From: JBARDN01 sp963755705
GTDB lineage: Bacteria > Desulfobacterota > Binatia > Binatales > Binataceae
DNA: 64,000 bases
Direction: 5' to 3'
Assembly: GCA_963755705.1 (NCBI GenBank)
Contig: CAVWKW010000003.1
Span: forward strand, 248,001 to 312,000
Part shown: piece after piece, positions 53,640 to 61,734 of the stretch
Layout of the letters: each line of letters begins with the position of its first letter
Position numbering within the stretch: the stretch's first letter is position 1
Position numbers and translations under genes: made by a program
The notes under the pieces: model-generated
What the model saw: the letters and a program-made list of their open reading frames with translations, nothing else
Told to the model about the DNA's origin: nothing
Databases searched by the model: none

Positions 53640-54932
53640 ATGATTGAATTGGTGAGTAACCCCGATTTGGGCGCACGCATAAAGGTGATCGGCGCCGGCG
53701 GATGCGGTGGCAACGCGGTCAATCACATGATCGCGAATGGCGTCCGTGCGGTCGATTTTATCGCCGTCAACACCGATTCGCAGGCGCTCCAGAACAATCA
53801 CGCGCCTCTGAGACTTCAGATCGGAGAAACCCTGACGCGGGGCCGCGGCGCGGGCGGTAATCCCGAGATCGGCCGCAAGGCCGCGCTCGAGGACGAAGAG
53901 CGAATCCGCGGCGAGCTGGCCGACGCCGAGATGGTTTTCGTCACCGCCGGGATGGGCGGCGGCACCGGCACCGGCTCCGCGCCTGTAATCGCGCGAATCG
54001 CGCGCGAGCTTGGCGCACTGACCGTCGGCGTCGTGACCAAGCCGTTCCAGTTCGAGGCGCGCAAGCGGATGGCGCAAGCCGAAGAGGGACTGCGCGAGCT
54101 GAAGAACTCGGTCAACACGCTGATCACGATCCCGAATCAGCGCCTGCTCTCGGTCGCCAATCGCAACACTTCTCTGCGCGAGGCATTCGCCAAGGCCGAC
54201 GACGTGCTGCTGCAGGCGGTGCGCGGAATTTCCGAGCTGGTCACGGTTCACGGCCTCATCAATCTCGATTTCGCCGACGTGCGATCGATCATGTCGGAGA
54301 TGGGGATGGCGATGATGGGCGCGGCGAGCGCGTCGGGCGAGAATCGCGCAGTCGAAGCGGCGCAGCGCGCGATCTCGAGTCCGCTGCTCGAAGACGTTTC
54401 GATCAAGGGCGCGCGCGGATTGCTGATCAACGTGACGGGCGGTCCCGACATGTCGCTCTACGAGGTGAATGAAGCCGCGAGCCTGATCCAGGAAGAGGCC
54501 GACGAAGATGCCAACATCATCTTCGGCGCGGTGGTCGATGACAAGGCCGGCAGCGAAATTCGCGTGACGGTTATTGCGACCGGATTCGGCGAGAAGGAAC
54601 TGCCGTTCGCAAAGTACTCGCCATCGGGAGCGCCGATCACCACACCGATCGCTGCGGCCTCGACCCGTCCGGTCGATCCGGCGGAGATTCGTCCGACGCC
54701 GGCGCCGCCGCAACCCGCGCAGATGTCGGCGCAGGTGCGCCAGTTCCCCGGCGGCAAACCGGTGCGCAGGATGGGACTTATCGTTGACGACAGCAGTCTC
54801 GATATTCCGGCGTTCAAGCGCCGCGGCGCAGCCGAGGACGGTGGAAATGCGGAGCGCCTCGAGCCAAACGCATTGCTCGATGGCGACGACAAGCTCGACG
54901 TGCCGACATTTTTGCGCAAGCATCTCGACTAG
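53640..54932 (+). CDS. ftsZ: Cell division protein FtsZ
   Basis: FtsZ is the tubulin-like GTPase that forms the division ring. The start at 53640 has GGAGGAGG upstream; the open frame from 53520 is inside ftsA. Key blocks are IGAGGCGGNAVNHMI, the GTP signature GGGTGTGSAP near residue 106, and the synergy region NVTGGPDMSLYEV. A linker of about 90 residues leads to the conserved tail DVPTFLRKHLD that binds FtsA. Length 430. Confidence 0.97.
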   Translation: MIELVSNPDLGARIKVIGAGGCGGNAVNHMIANGVRAVDFIAVNTDSQALQNNHAPLRLQIGETLTRGRGAGGNPEIGRKAALEDEERIRGELADAEMVFVTAGMGGGTGTGSAPVIARIARELGALTVGVVTKPFQFEARKRMAQAEEGLRELKNSVNTLITIPNQRLLSVANRNTSLREAFAKADDVLLQAVRGISELVTVHGLINLDFADVRSIMSEMGMAMMGAASASGENRAVEAAQRAISSPLLEDVSIKGARGLLINVTGGPDMSLYEVNEAASLIQEEADEDANIIFGAVVDDKAGSEIRVTVIATGFGEKELPFAKYSPSGAPITTPIAAASTRPVDPAEIRPTPAPPQPAQMSAQVRQFPGGKPVRRMGLIVDDSSLDIPAFKRRGAAEDGGNAERLEPNALLDGDDKLDVPTFLRKHLD

Positions 54933-54954
54933 CGGGGCGACGCAATTGTTTTCA

Positions 54955-55020
54955 GGCGGGCGGGCCGCCCGCCACCACTGGTATTTATCTCTACTGACTC
55001 TTACTTCCGCCAGTGGTGGC
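54955..55020. repeat. Palindrome cluster between ftsZ and pckG
   Basis: A GC palindrome with arms GGCGGGC and GCCCGCC spans 54955-54973. An 11-bp inverted repeat at 54971-54981 and 55010-55020 (GCCACCACTGG / CCAGTGGTGGC) with a 28-base loop overlaps it. More short inverted repeats follow, for example CCGACG-GCT-CGTCGG and GGTGC-AGAACA-GCACC. Neither strand shows a T-tract. It may be a REP-like element or a bidirectional end-of-transcription region. Confidence 0.5.
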
Positions 55021-55174
55021 CGACGGCTCGTCGGTTGACGCGCAGCGTCATCTTTGTGCGCGAGTGTGGTGCAGAACAGCACCTTCACCCGCGTCACGAT
55101 GCGTTCCTACAAATCGGACTTGGCCTTCGCAGGGAGGGCTCGAGAGCCGCACGTCTTCCGCGAGCGATGCGGCC

Positions 55175-56965
55175 TCAGCGAGAGCTATCAGAGAGCGACG
55201 CTAATAATTGCTGATGCTTGTCGCGCAAGGGCTTGGGCATCGTGGGGCCGATTTTGTCGAAGAACTCGGCCGCTGAGGCCAGTTCGATCTTCCATTCTTC
55301 CGGCTTGATCGCCAAGTCCTCACGCAGCTGCTCGGTCGAAATTTCGAGGCCGCGGATATCGAGGTCTGCGATCTTTGGCACACCGCCGACCGGAGTCTTT
55401 TCCGCGCTTACGCGGCCGTCGATCCGATCGAGCATCCACTTGAGCACGCGCAGGTTGTCGCCGAAGCCGGGCCACAGGAAGTTGCCTTCATTGTCCTTGC
55501 GGAACCAGTTCACCATGAAGATCTTCGGCGGATGCTTGATCGATTTTTCCATCTCGAGCCAATGCCCGAAATAATCGCCCATGTTGTAGCCGCAGAACGG
55601 AAGCATCGCCATCGGATCGCGCCGAACCACGCCGACCGCTCCTGCGGCGGCCGCAGTGGTTTCCGAGCCCATCGTCGCGCCCATGAATACACCGTGCGCC
55701 CAGCTCTCGGATTCGAGCACGAGCGGGGTGGTGGTGGCGCGGCGTCCGCCGAAGACGATCGCCGAGATCGGAACGCCTTTAGGATCATTGGCGTGCGGCG
55801 AGAGCGCCGGATTGTTGGTCATCGGAGTGGTGAAGCGGCTGTTCGGATGCGCCGCCTTCTCCTTCGATGACTTGTTCCATGGCCGTCCCTGCCAATCGAG
55901 CAATCCTTCCGGCGGCGGCGCGTCGGTCCCTTCCCACCACACGTCGCCGTCCGGCGTCATCGCGACGTTGGTGAAGATCGAATCGTGCCCGAGCATCTTC
56001 ATCGCGTTTGGATTCGAGTGCGAATTGGTGCCGGGCGCGACGCCGAAGTATCCGTTCTCGGGATTGACCGCCCACAGCCGTCCGTCGTCGGCGACGCGCA
56101 GCCATGCGATATCGTCGCCAACCGTGAAGACCTTCCATCCCGCGAACGCCGGCGGCGGCGTCAGCATCGCGAGGTTGGTCTTTCCGCACGCGCTCGGAAA
56201 CGCGGCGGCGACGTAGATGGTCTCGCCCTTGGGATTCTGAATCCCGAGGATCAGCATATGCTCGGCGAGCCAGCCCTCCTGACGGCCCTGAACGCTCGCG
56301 ATTCTGAGCGCGAAACATTTTTTGCTGAGCAGCGCGTTGCCGCCGTAGCCGGAGCCGACCGACCAGATCGCGTTGTCCTGCGGAAAATGGCAGATCAGCC
56401 GGCGCTCGGGATCGAGGTCGAGCGTGCAATGGACGCCGCGGCAGAAGTTGTCGCTCGCGCCGAGCATCTCGAGCGCGGGTGCGCCCATCCGTGTCATGAT
56501 CCGCATGTTGAGCGCTACGTAGACGCTGTCGGTAATCTCGACTCCGACCTTCGCGAATGGCGACCCGAGCGGTCCCATCACATACGGAATAACGTACATC
56601 GTGCGTCCGCGCATCGAGCCCTTAAGCCATCCGCGCAGCTTCGCGTAGGTCTCAGTGGGGTCGGCCCAGTAGTTGGTCGGGCCTGCGTCTTTTTTCTCGG
56701 GCGAGCAGATGAGCGTGAGTTGTTCGGTGCGCGCGACATCATTCGGATTCGAGCGATGCAGATAGCTTGCGGGTTTCTTCTTCGGGTTGAGCGGGATCAA
56801 GCTGCCGGATTCTACCGCGACTTCAGTCAGCCGCCGATGTTCGGCCTCGGACCCGTTACACCATACGATTTGATCCGGGGTCACCAGACGAGCGATTTCT
56901 GCGACCCAATCGATAAGGGCGCGGCTTTTGGATGGTGCGGAATTGGTGTCGAGGGTTTGCGTCAC
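55175..56965 (-). CDS. pckG: Phosphoenolpyruvate carboxykinase (GTP)
   Basis: PckG interconverts oxaloacetate and PEP with GTP, the entry to gluconeogenesis. The kinase loop FPSACGKTNLAML is near residue 260. The N-terminal IVWCNGSEAE and YLHRSNPNDVARTE blocks and the later VFGGRRATTTPLV are typical of the GTP form. The GTG at 56965 has GGAG 9 bases upstream and gives 596 residues; an ATG at 57007 in the same frame lacks a Shine-Dalgarno and would give 610. Confidence 0.94.
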   Translation of the reverse strand: MTQTLDTNSAPSKSRALIDWVAEIARLVTPDQIVWCNGSEAEHRRLTEVAVESGSLIPLNPKKKPASYLHRSNPNDVARTEQLTLICSPEKKDAGPTNYWADPTETYAKLRGWLKGSMRGRTMYVIPYVMGPLGSPFAKVGVEITDSVYVALNMRIMTRMGAPALEMLGASDNFCRGVHCTLDLDPERRLICHFPQDNAIWSVGSGYGGNALLSKKCFALRIASVQGRQEGWLAEHMLILGIQNPKGETIYVAAAFPSACGKTNLAMLTPPPAFAGWKVFTVGDDIAWLRVADDGRLWAVNPENGYFGVAPGTNSHSNPNAMKMLGHDSIFTNVAMTPDGDVWWEGTDAPPPEGLLDWQGRPWNKSSKEKAAHPNSRFTTPMTNNPALSPHANDPKGVPISAIVFGGRRATTTPLVLESESWAHGVFMGATMGSETTAAAAGAVGVVRRDPMAMLPFCGYNMGDYFGHWLEMEKSIKHPPKIFMVNWFRKDNEGNFLWPGFGDNLRVLKWMLDRIDGRVSAEKTPVGGVPKIADLDIRGLEISTEQLREDLAIKPEEWKIELASAAEFFDKIGPTMPKPLRDKHQQLLASLSDSSR

Positions 56966-57007
56966 TGCATCAGACTCCGGCGCGGTCGATCTATCGCGGC
57001 CCACCAT

Positions 57008-57196
57008 TATAAAAAAAATCAGGTAGCCCAGCTAACCAGATTGTAACATTTAGCGGCGCTAATAGTCCAGCCTGAGATTTAGCACTATAAGGCAGGCTTC
57101 ATCGGGCGGCGCGGACGGCAACTGCGCGCCGTCGGAAACACGAACGGCGCCCGCTCGCGCGGACGCCGTTCGATTCGAACTGATTTTCCGCCAATG
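57008..57196. other. Non-coding gap between DUF1329 and pckG genes, with long hairpin
   Basis: No gene is seen in these 189 bases. The first 60 bases are AT-rich and contain the pckG upstream region; the hairpin at 57141-57172 is the main structure. Confidence 0.5.
57141..57172 (-). terminator. Hairpin terminator candidate after the DUF1329 gene
   Basis: A 14-bp stem with one G-T wobble and a GCGA tetraloop on the minus strand (arms beginning CGAACGGCG) lies 25 bases after the DUF1329 stop codon. Only TGTTTCC follows, so termination may be partial. Confidence 0.55.
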
Positions 57197-58501
57197 TTAC
57201 ATGGTATTACCACTGGTCCCGGCCTTAGCCATCGCGTCGGGATCGAAGAAGCTGCGCTCCACCGCGCCCATATTGATATACCAGCATTCGCGCTCTGGCG
57301 TGTCGCGGCCCGGCAGATAGCACATCGTGTGCTCGCCCGCCTGGATATCCATCGCGAGCGCTCCTACGACGAACGAGCGCTTGAACGGATAGATCGCAAC
57401 GCGTGCGTCGGGAACCGGACGGTCGCGGTAGGCCAGAAAGTAGATAAAGCCCTGGAACAGCCGCCCGGCGCGGTCGTACACGTCGATATACGGGGCGAAC
57501 CACATTTCCGAATCCATGAACACCACGTCTTTCGAGCCAAGATAGCCCTGCAGCTTACTGCGGTCGGGACTCGCCTCGACGACGTACATGTGGCGCATCT
57601 CCCATGACTCTGGACACGCTGAGCCGCCGCCGTCGGTTTCGCAGCGAACTTCCGGAGAGTGCTCGGCATGTGCCACCCCCAGCATCGATTTCTCGCCCAG
57701 GTAGCGGTACCTGAACCACTCAACCTTTGGGTTGAAACCACCGTAATGGTCCGGATTCCACGCGCCGAGTCCGCTGGGATTGCTCAGGATCGCTTCGTTC
57801 AGCCGGCGCAGCCTGCGCGCACCCGGCGTCCAGGTCCATTCGTCGTCGCCACGCTTGGGGTCTTCGAAGCGGTAGCGGATGATACCGTCGCCGCGCGCGT
57901 CAGCCGGCGCCAGCACCGGATAGAGTGCGAATAGCCACATGCGATTGGTTTTCTTGAAATCAGGATCGGTCGGCAGCGGATCGACTTCGGTCCGGCCGAT
58001 TTCGTTGTAGCCGGCATAGTGGCCGACCTGGGTGTCATTCAACAGAAAGATCGGCTTGTTGCGGCCGATGTACACGTCCTCGCAGTCGAAGAAACGCAGG
58101 TCGTAGTCATCGCTGCTGATCGGGCGGAATTGCTCGTTCCAGACGATCTTGGTCGCCACTTCGGGATCATTCGGATCGATCAAAGGAAACGGCTGGCCCG
58201 CGACGTAGCCGACCATCGACTTATGGTCGCTCGACAGCCGCACCTGCGCCGAGTACTTCTCGGTCGCGTCCTTGTACGGCGGCGGCCAATCGATTCGCTC
58301 GCTCGGCGTAATCTTCATCGACATTCCGGCCAGAACCGCACTGTAGGTCCCGGGCGAAACGAGATCCTGCACCTTCGATGCGTTGTTGTAAGTGATAAAG
58401 TCTCCCGGCTTTACCTGCGCGCGTGTAGCAGGAGCCGAGAGGGCGATCGCCAAGAGGAACCCCACAATCGCCGCCGAATTCTTGAGAACCCGCGAATCCA
58501 T
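57197..58501 (-). CDS. Secreted DUF1329 protein
   Basis: The 434-residue product has a signal peptide (AIVGFLLAIALSAPATRA, cleavage near residue 29). The mature region matches DUF1329: ERIDWPPPYKDATEKYSAQV, RYRFEDPKRGDDEWTWTPGARRLRRL and MDSEMWFAPYIDVYDRAG. DUF1329 proteins have a LolB-like beta fold and usually occur with MMPL exporters and DUF1302 outer-membrane proteins in hydrophobic-compound loci; neither adjoins here. ATG 58501 has GGAGG upstream and was preferred to 58513. It lies downstream of the ferritin-like cassette but past its terminator. Confidence 0.87.
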   Translation of the reverse strand: MDSRVLKNSAAIVGFLLAIALSAPATRAQVKPGDFITYNNASKVQDLVSPGTYSAVLAGMSMKITPSERIDWPPPYKDATEKYSAQVRLSSDHKSMVGYVAGQPFPLIDPNDPEVATKIVWNEQFRPISSDDYDLRFFDCEDVYIGRNKPIFLLNDTQVGHYAGYNEIGRTEVDPLPTDPDFKKTNRMWLFALYPVLAPADARGDGIIRYRFEDPKRGDDEWTWTPGARRLRRLNEAILSNPSGLGAWNPDHYGGFNPKVEWFRYRYLGEKSMLGVAHAEHSPEVRCETDGGGSACPESWEMRHMYVVEASPDRSKLQGYLGSKDVVFMDSEMWFAPYIDVYDRAGRLFQGFIYFLAYRDRPVPDARVAIYPFKRSFVVGALAMDIQAGEHTMCYLPGRDTPERECWYINMGAVERSFFDPDAMAKAGTSGNTM

Positions 58502-58644
58502 AAGGACCTCCACCTACGAGTTCCCGGTCATCAGAAGAATTGCCGGAGACCGGTCTATATCGGCCTCCATACGACATTCCCAACTAATGCCGCGCGGCGG
58601 CCTTTCTTATGTAGTCTGAAACGGAAAGATAACCCGGCTCCGCT

Positions 58645-58683
58645 ATAAAAAACAAACGCTCCGGATCAATTGATCTGGAGCGT
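58645..58683 (-). terminator. Strong intrinsic terminator of the tetR/ferritin-like operon
   Basis: A 28-base near-perfect palindrome (58656-58683, one G-T pair) is followed on the minus strand by TTTGTTTTTT. It lies about 57 bases after the stop of the last ferritin-like gene. Confidence 0.85.
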
Positions 58684-58740
58684 CTGACGCAATATGGAGC
58701 GGCTCTTTCGAATGCTCCCCCGCGAAGAAAAGAAATCTGC

Positions 58741-59520
58741 TCAGTACGCGGCGCTCTTGCGGGTCGATTCTACCAGGCGCTGAAGCTCCGCTTCGGTAAA
58801 GCCGGCCAACAGCCGCGCCTCGCGCGCGATGGTCAGCATCATGCCGTCGTCCTTGACCTCCATGTCCTTCAGATCTTCGGCCGCGCGGCGTCCGCCGCGG
58901 AAGTTGAAAACTTCATCGACGGTTTCCTGGAATGCCTGCGCGCGTGCGAGCCGCTCGGGGTCGCCCTCGGTCAGCTTGCGCATCCACTTCGAGCCCATCC
59001 GCACGTGCGTGATCTCGTCGGCCAGCACGTAATCGATCGCGCGTTCGATCACTTCGTCGCCGTTGCGCTGCGCGATCCGGATCAGTTGATCGAACACGTC
59101 GCAGGCTAGCCCTTCGAGTCCGCGATTGATCCCGGCCACCCGCGCGGCCGGATCTTCCGCCTGCGTGCATCGCCAAAGAATTTCGGTCTCGACGTAGTCG
59201 CCCATCTGGCCGCCCATGTAGTTCAGCAGCCGCTCGAAAATTTCCGCGTGGCGCGATTCGTCCCACACCTGCCGCGCCATGTCGAGCTGAAATTCCCACG
59301 GCGCGTCGGGGAAGTCGAACAGTGTGCGTCCCGCCGCCTCCATCGCCTGGAACTCGCCCGTCATGATTCCATGCATGCGCGAGCGCAGCGCTTCCTCATC
59401 GAAGGGCAGGGGACGGCTATCGAGTCCTTGCTCCTCCTGGATCTGGCGCACCTGCTTTCCGCGCATCAGGACGATATGGTCGGGGCGCGCAAGCCGATCA
59501 ACCGGGATACATTTTTCCAT
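58741..59520 (-). CDS. Ferritin-like diiron protein 1 (DUF455-like)
   Basis: This 259-residue, all-helical protein shows the ferritin-like diiron pattern. Candidate ligands are E56 or E61 in EFQAMEAAGR, E88 and H91 in WDESRH, E136 in RGLEGLACDV, and E169 and H172 in DEITHVRMG. The last block resembles DUF455 proteins related to the tRNA hydroxylase MiaE. No signal peptide is present, so it acts in the cytoplasm. It is a close paralogue of the next upstream gene. ATG 59520 has GGAAGAGG about 9 bases upstream. Oxygen-dependent hydroxylation or oxidation is the likely chemistry (inference); the substrate is unknown. Confidence 0.85.
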   Translation of the reverse strand: MEKCIPVDRLARPDHIVLMRGKQVRQIQEEQGLDSRPLPFDEEALRSRMHGIMTGEFQAMEAAGRTLFDFPDAPWEFQLDMARQVWDESRHAEIFERLLNYMGGQMGDYVETEILWRCTQAEDPAARVAGINRGLEGLACDVFDQLIRIAQRNGDEVIERAIDYVLADEITHVRMGSKWMRKLTEGDPERLARAQAFQETVDEVFNFRGGRRAAEDLKDMEVKDDGMMLTIAREARLLAGFTEAELQRLVESTRKSAAY

Positions 59521-59542
59521 GACGTAAAACCTCTTCCAGCTT

Positions 59543-60343
59543 CTAGTAGGCCGAGCTCTTGCCGAAGCCTTTGACCAGCCGCTCGAGTTCTTCTTCGGTG
59601 AAACCGGCCAGCAGCCGCGCCTCGCGGGCAATGGTGATGCCCTGGTCGATCTCTATATCTTTGCCATTAACGTGCTGCTTGACCGTGCTGGCTTTTTCGA
59701 GTGTGGTGCGCGTGCCGGCAAAGTTGAACAGGTCGTCGATGCTGTTCTGGAAGTCCTGCGCCTTCTTGTAGCGCTCGGGATCGCCTTCGGTCAGCTTGCG
59801 CATCCAGCGCGAGCCCATCCGCACGTGCGTGATTTCGTCGGCCAGCACATAATCGACCGAGCGCTCGATCACCTCGTCGCCCATCTTCTGCGCCAGGCGG
59901 ATAAGCTGCTCGAACACGTCGCAGGCAAGCCCCTCGAGTCCGCGGTTGATCCCCGCAACCCGCGCGGCGGGGTCTTCCGCCTGGGTGCATGACCACAGCA
60001 CTTCGCTCTCCGGAAATTCCCCGTAGAACGAGCCCGTGTAGTCGAGCAGCTTCATGTAGATTTCGGCGTGGCGGGATTCGTCCCACACCTGGCGCGCCAT
60101 GTCGAGCTGAAACTCCCACGGCGCGTCGGGAAAATCGAATACCGTGCGGCCCGCCGCCTCCATCGCCTGGAACTCTCCGGCGCAGATTCCATGCAGCCGC
60201 GCCTTCAGAAAGTCATCTTCATACGGCATCGCGCTGTTGGGCGTCAGCCCCTGCTCGACCCGCGCGCGCCGCGAGCGCTCCGCAGGAACCAGAATGTGAT
60301 CTTCGGGACGCGCAAGCTTATCGACCGCAATCATTCGCTGCAT
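59543..60343 (-). CDS. Ferritin-like diiron protein 2 (DUF455-like)
   Basis: This 266-residue paralogue of the downstream gene has the same ligand set: E57 or E62, E89 and H92, E137, E170 and H173. The stretch FDFPDAPWEFQLDMARQVWD is identical in both, and CTQAEDPAARVAGINRGLEG is shared, so duplication appears fairly recent. The two differ most in the N-terminal 45 residues and in a short loop near residue 215. Perhaps the products form a heterodimer (inference). It lies 21 bases after the small gene upstream of it. Confidence 0.85.
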   Translation of the reverse strand: MQRMIAVDKLARPEDHILVPAERSRRARVEQGLTPNSAMPYEDDFLKARLHGICAGEFQAMEAAGRTVFDFPDAPWEFQLDMARQVWDESRHAEIYMKLLDYTGSFYGEFPESEVLWSCTQAEDPAARVAGINRGLEGLACDVFEQLIRLAQKMGDEVIERSVDYVLADEITHVRMGSRWMRKLTEGDPERYKKAQDFQNSIDDLFNFAGTRTTLEKASTVKQHVNGKDIEIDQGITIAREARLLAGFTEEELERLVKGFGKSSAY

Positions 60344-60364
60344 GATCGTTCTCCTGGCTGTTCC

Positions 60365-60751
60365 CTATCGAGTCCATGCTGACCGAACCTCGGTCAGGTT
60401 GTTCGCATCGCGAATCGTCCATCGGCCGTCGTTCTCACCCAGCCGAAACTGAAGGGTGAAAGGCTTCCCGGCGCGGCCGGTCAGACGAGCCTTGGTGTAC
60501 CAATGCTTGGCGATTCTCGCCTGTCCGATAATCGTGACTTTATCATACGCACCCGGTTTGACCGAGTCCGCAATCTTAAGCATTGCTTCGCGCGCCTGCT
60601 CGTCCGACGCCTGCTCGATCTCGTCGCGTCGTCCTGCGATGAGCGCGCTCAGAATCGCGTCGGCGGCCGTGATCATCGACTGCGGCGGCTCGACGATCTT
60701 CGCGATCGGCTGCGGGCCCGTCACGTTCGCGCGATTTCCCAGATCAGCCAT
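60365..60751 (-). CDS. Small NTF2/SnoaL-like protein A
   Basis: This 128-residue cytoplasmic protein has an N-terminal helical half and a C-terminal beta half ending GRWTIRDANNLTEVRSAW. The closing pattern (dGrW.I..a..l....s.W) recurs in the neighbouring small gene, so they are distant paralogues. The size and helix-then-strand order suggest an NTF2-like cone fold. I do not recognise a named family. Its start overlaps the upstream small gene's end by 8 bases, indicating coupling within the ferritin-like cassette. Confidence 0.7.
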   Translation of the reverse strand: MADLGNRANVTGPQPIAKIVEPPQSMITAADAILSALIAGRRDEIEQASDEQAREAMLKIADSVKPGAYDKVTIIGQARIAKHWYTKARLTGRAGKPFTLQFRLGENDGRWTIRDANNLTEVRSAWTR

Positions 60752-61112
60752 TCGAATTGCCCTCGCGTTCAGCCGTGTAATGCTGGATATCGCTCCACGG
60801 CGACGGCTTGGCGCTGATATCCTCGGCTCCGGCGATCACCCAGGTTCCGTCTTCAGTTTGTTTCCATCTGACGAGTAGCTTTGCGATTCCCTTGCGCCCG
60901 GTGAGCCGCAGCTTCGAGATAAACTGACCGCCGATCTTCGCGAGCGCGAGAGTCTCGAAATTGTCGAATGGACGCATCGGCGCGATCGTGCCGGTCGCTT
61001 CGCGGTAGCTCTCGCGCGCGGAGTCGGCGAGATAGGTATCGGCCTCGGCGATGCCCGCGAGCAGCGCTTTGCCGTGCGCGATAATTCGATCATCAAGTAC
61101 GGGAACGTTCAT
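60744..61112 (-). CDS. Small NTF2/SnoaL-like protein B
   Basis: This 122-residue protein has the same layout as its neighbour: helices up to about residue 55, then strands FISKLRLTGRKGIAKLLVRW and GTWVIAGAEDIS. Both share a KARLTGR/KLRLTGR-like strand and the final Trp block. It starts 1 base after the third ferritin-like gene ends. An NTF2-like fold is inferred from layout only, and no ligand or activity can be assigned. Pairs of such proteins often act as dimers or as accessory subunits. Confidence 0.7.
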   Translation of the reverse strand: MNVPVLDDRIIAHGKALLAGIAEADTYLADSARESYREATGTIAPMRPFDNFETLALAKIGGQFISKLRLTGRKGIAKLLVRWKQTEDGTWVIAGAEDISAKPSPWSDIQHYTAEREGNSNG

Positions 61113-61113
61113 C

Positions 61114-61731
61114 TTAACTGCGGCCGAACTTTCTCGGCGCCTCCTTCTCGGTGTCGAAGCCGGTCACTCCGCCCGAGGCCGCGAGCAGCTCTTCCAGATG
61201 CGCCTGCCACTGGGCGGCGCGGCGATGCTTCTCAGGAGTGTCGAGGAGATCGCGCAGCAGCACGAGGCCCTTTTCGACGTGCGCGCTTTCTTCTTCGAGC
61301 ATCCGCTCGAGGATCCGGATAGTCGGCGGCTCGTACACCGGGTTCGCCGCGCTGATCAGCGCGCTGTAATGCGCGATCAGATGCGGCTTCAGGACGCGGT
61401 AGATTCCGGTCAGCCGCTCGATCGTCTCTTCCCACTGTTCCTTGTCTTCGATCTCCTGCATGAAGGTGACGAAGTTCTCGTTCGCCGGCTTCGAGACCTG
61501 CGCCTGCGCGCGCAACTCCGGCAGGCGTTTTCCCAGCGCGTCGGTATGGAGCGCGTCTTCGTAAACCTGCCGCGCCATTTCGAGCTTCACCGCAACTTCC
61601 GGCGTGATCGCGATCCATCCCGCCATCATCCGCATCATCCGCTCTTCGGCGTAGCGGTAGTTCATGATTTGGTTGACGCTTTCGCGGACGCTGTAAACGC
61701 CGTCGAGCGTGCGCCGGTCGTAGAATGCCAT
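61114..61731 (-). CDS. Ferritin-like diiron protein 3 (divergent paralogue)
   Basis: This 205-residue helical protein aligns with the two larger ferritin-like proteins at two places. LEMARQVYEDALH (D59, H62) matches their LDMARQVWDESRH, and LEEESAHVEKG (E148, H151) matches LADEITHVRMG. Other likely ligands are E29 or E30 and one of the glutamates near residue 101-105. The first carboxylate of the ExxH pair is Asp here, so the iron site may differ. It starts 3 bases after the tetR stop codon and lacks a signal peptide. Confidence 0.78.
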   Translation of the reverse strand: MAFYDRRTLDGVYSVRESVNQIMNYRYAEERMMRMMAGWIAITPEVAVKLEMARQVYEDALHTDALGKRLPELRAQAQVSKPANENFVTFMQEIEDKEQWEETIERLTGIYRVLKPHLIAHYSALISAANPVYEPPTIRILERMLEEESAHVEKGLVLLRDLLDTPEKHRRAAQWQAHLEELLAASGGVTGFDTEKEAPRKFGRS

Positions 61732-61734
61732 CGT

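Noticed and set aside
54933..55174. tRNA or other structured RNA gene after ftsZ
   Set aside because: No tRNA T-loop signature or cloverleaf could be drawn from the palindromes.
58741..60343. Direct repeats as an insertion sequence or CRISPR
   Set aside because: The repeated segments are coding DNA of two paralogous genes, with no terminal repeats or spacers.
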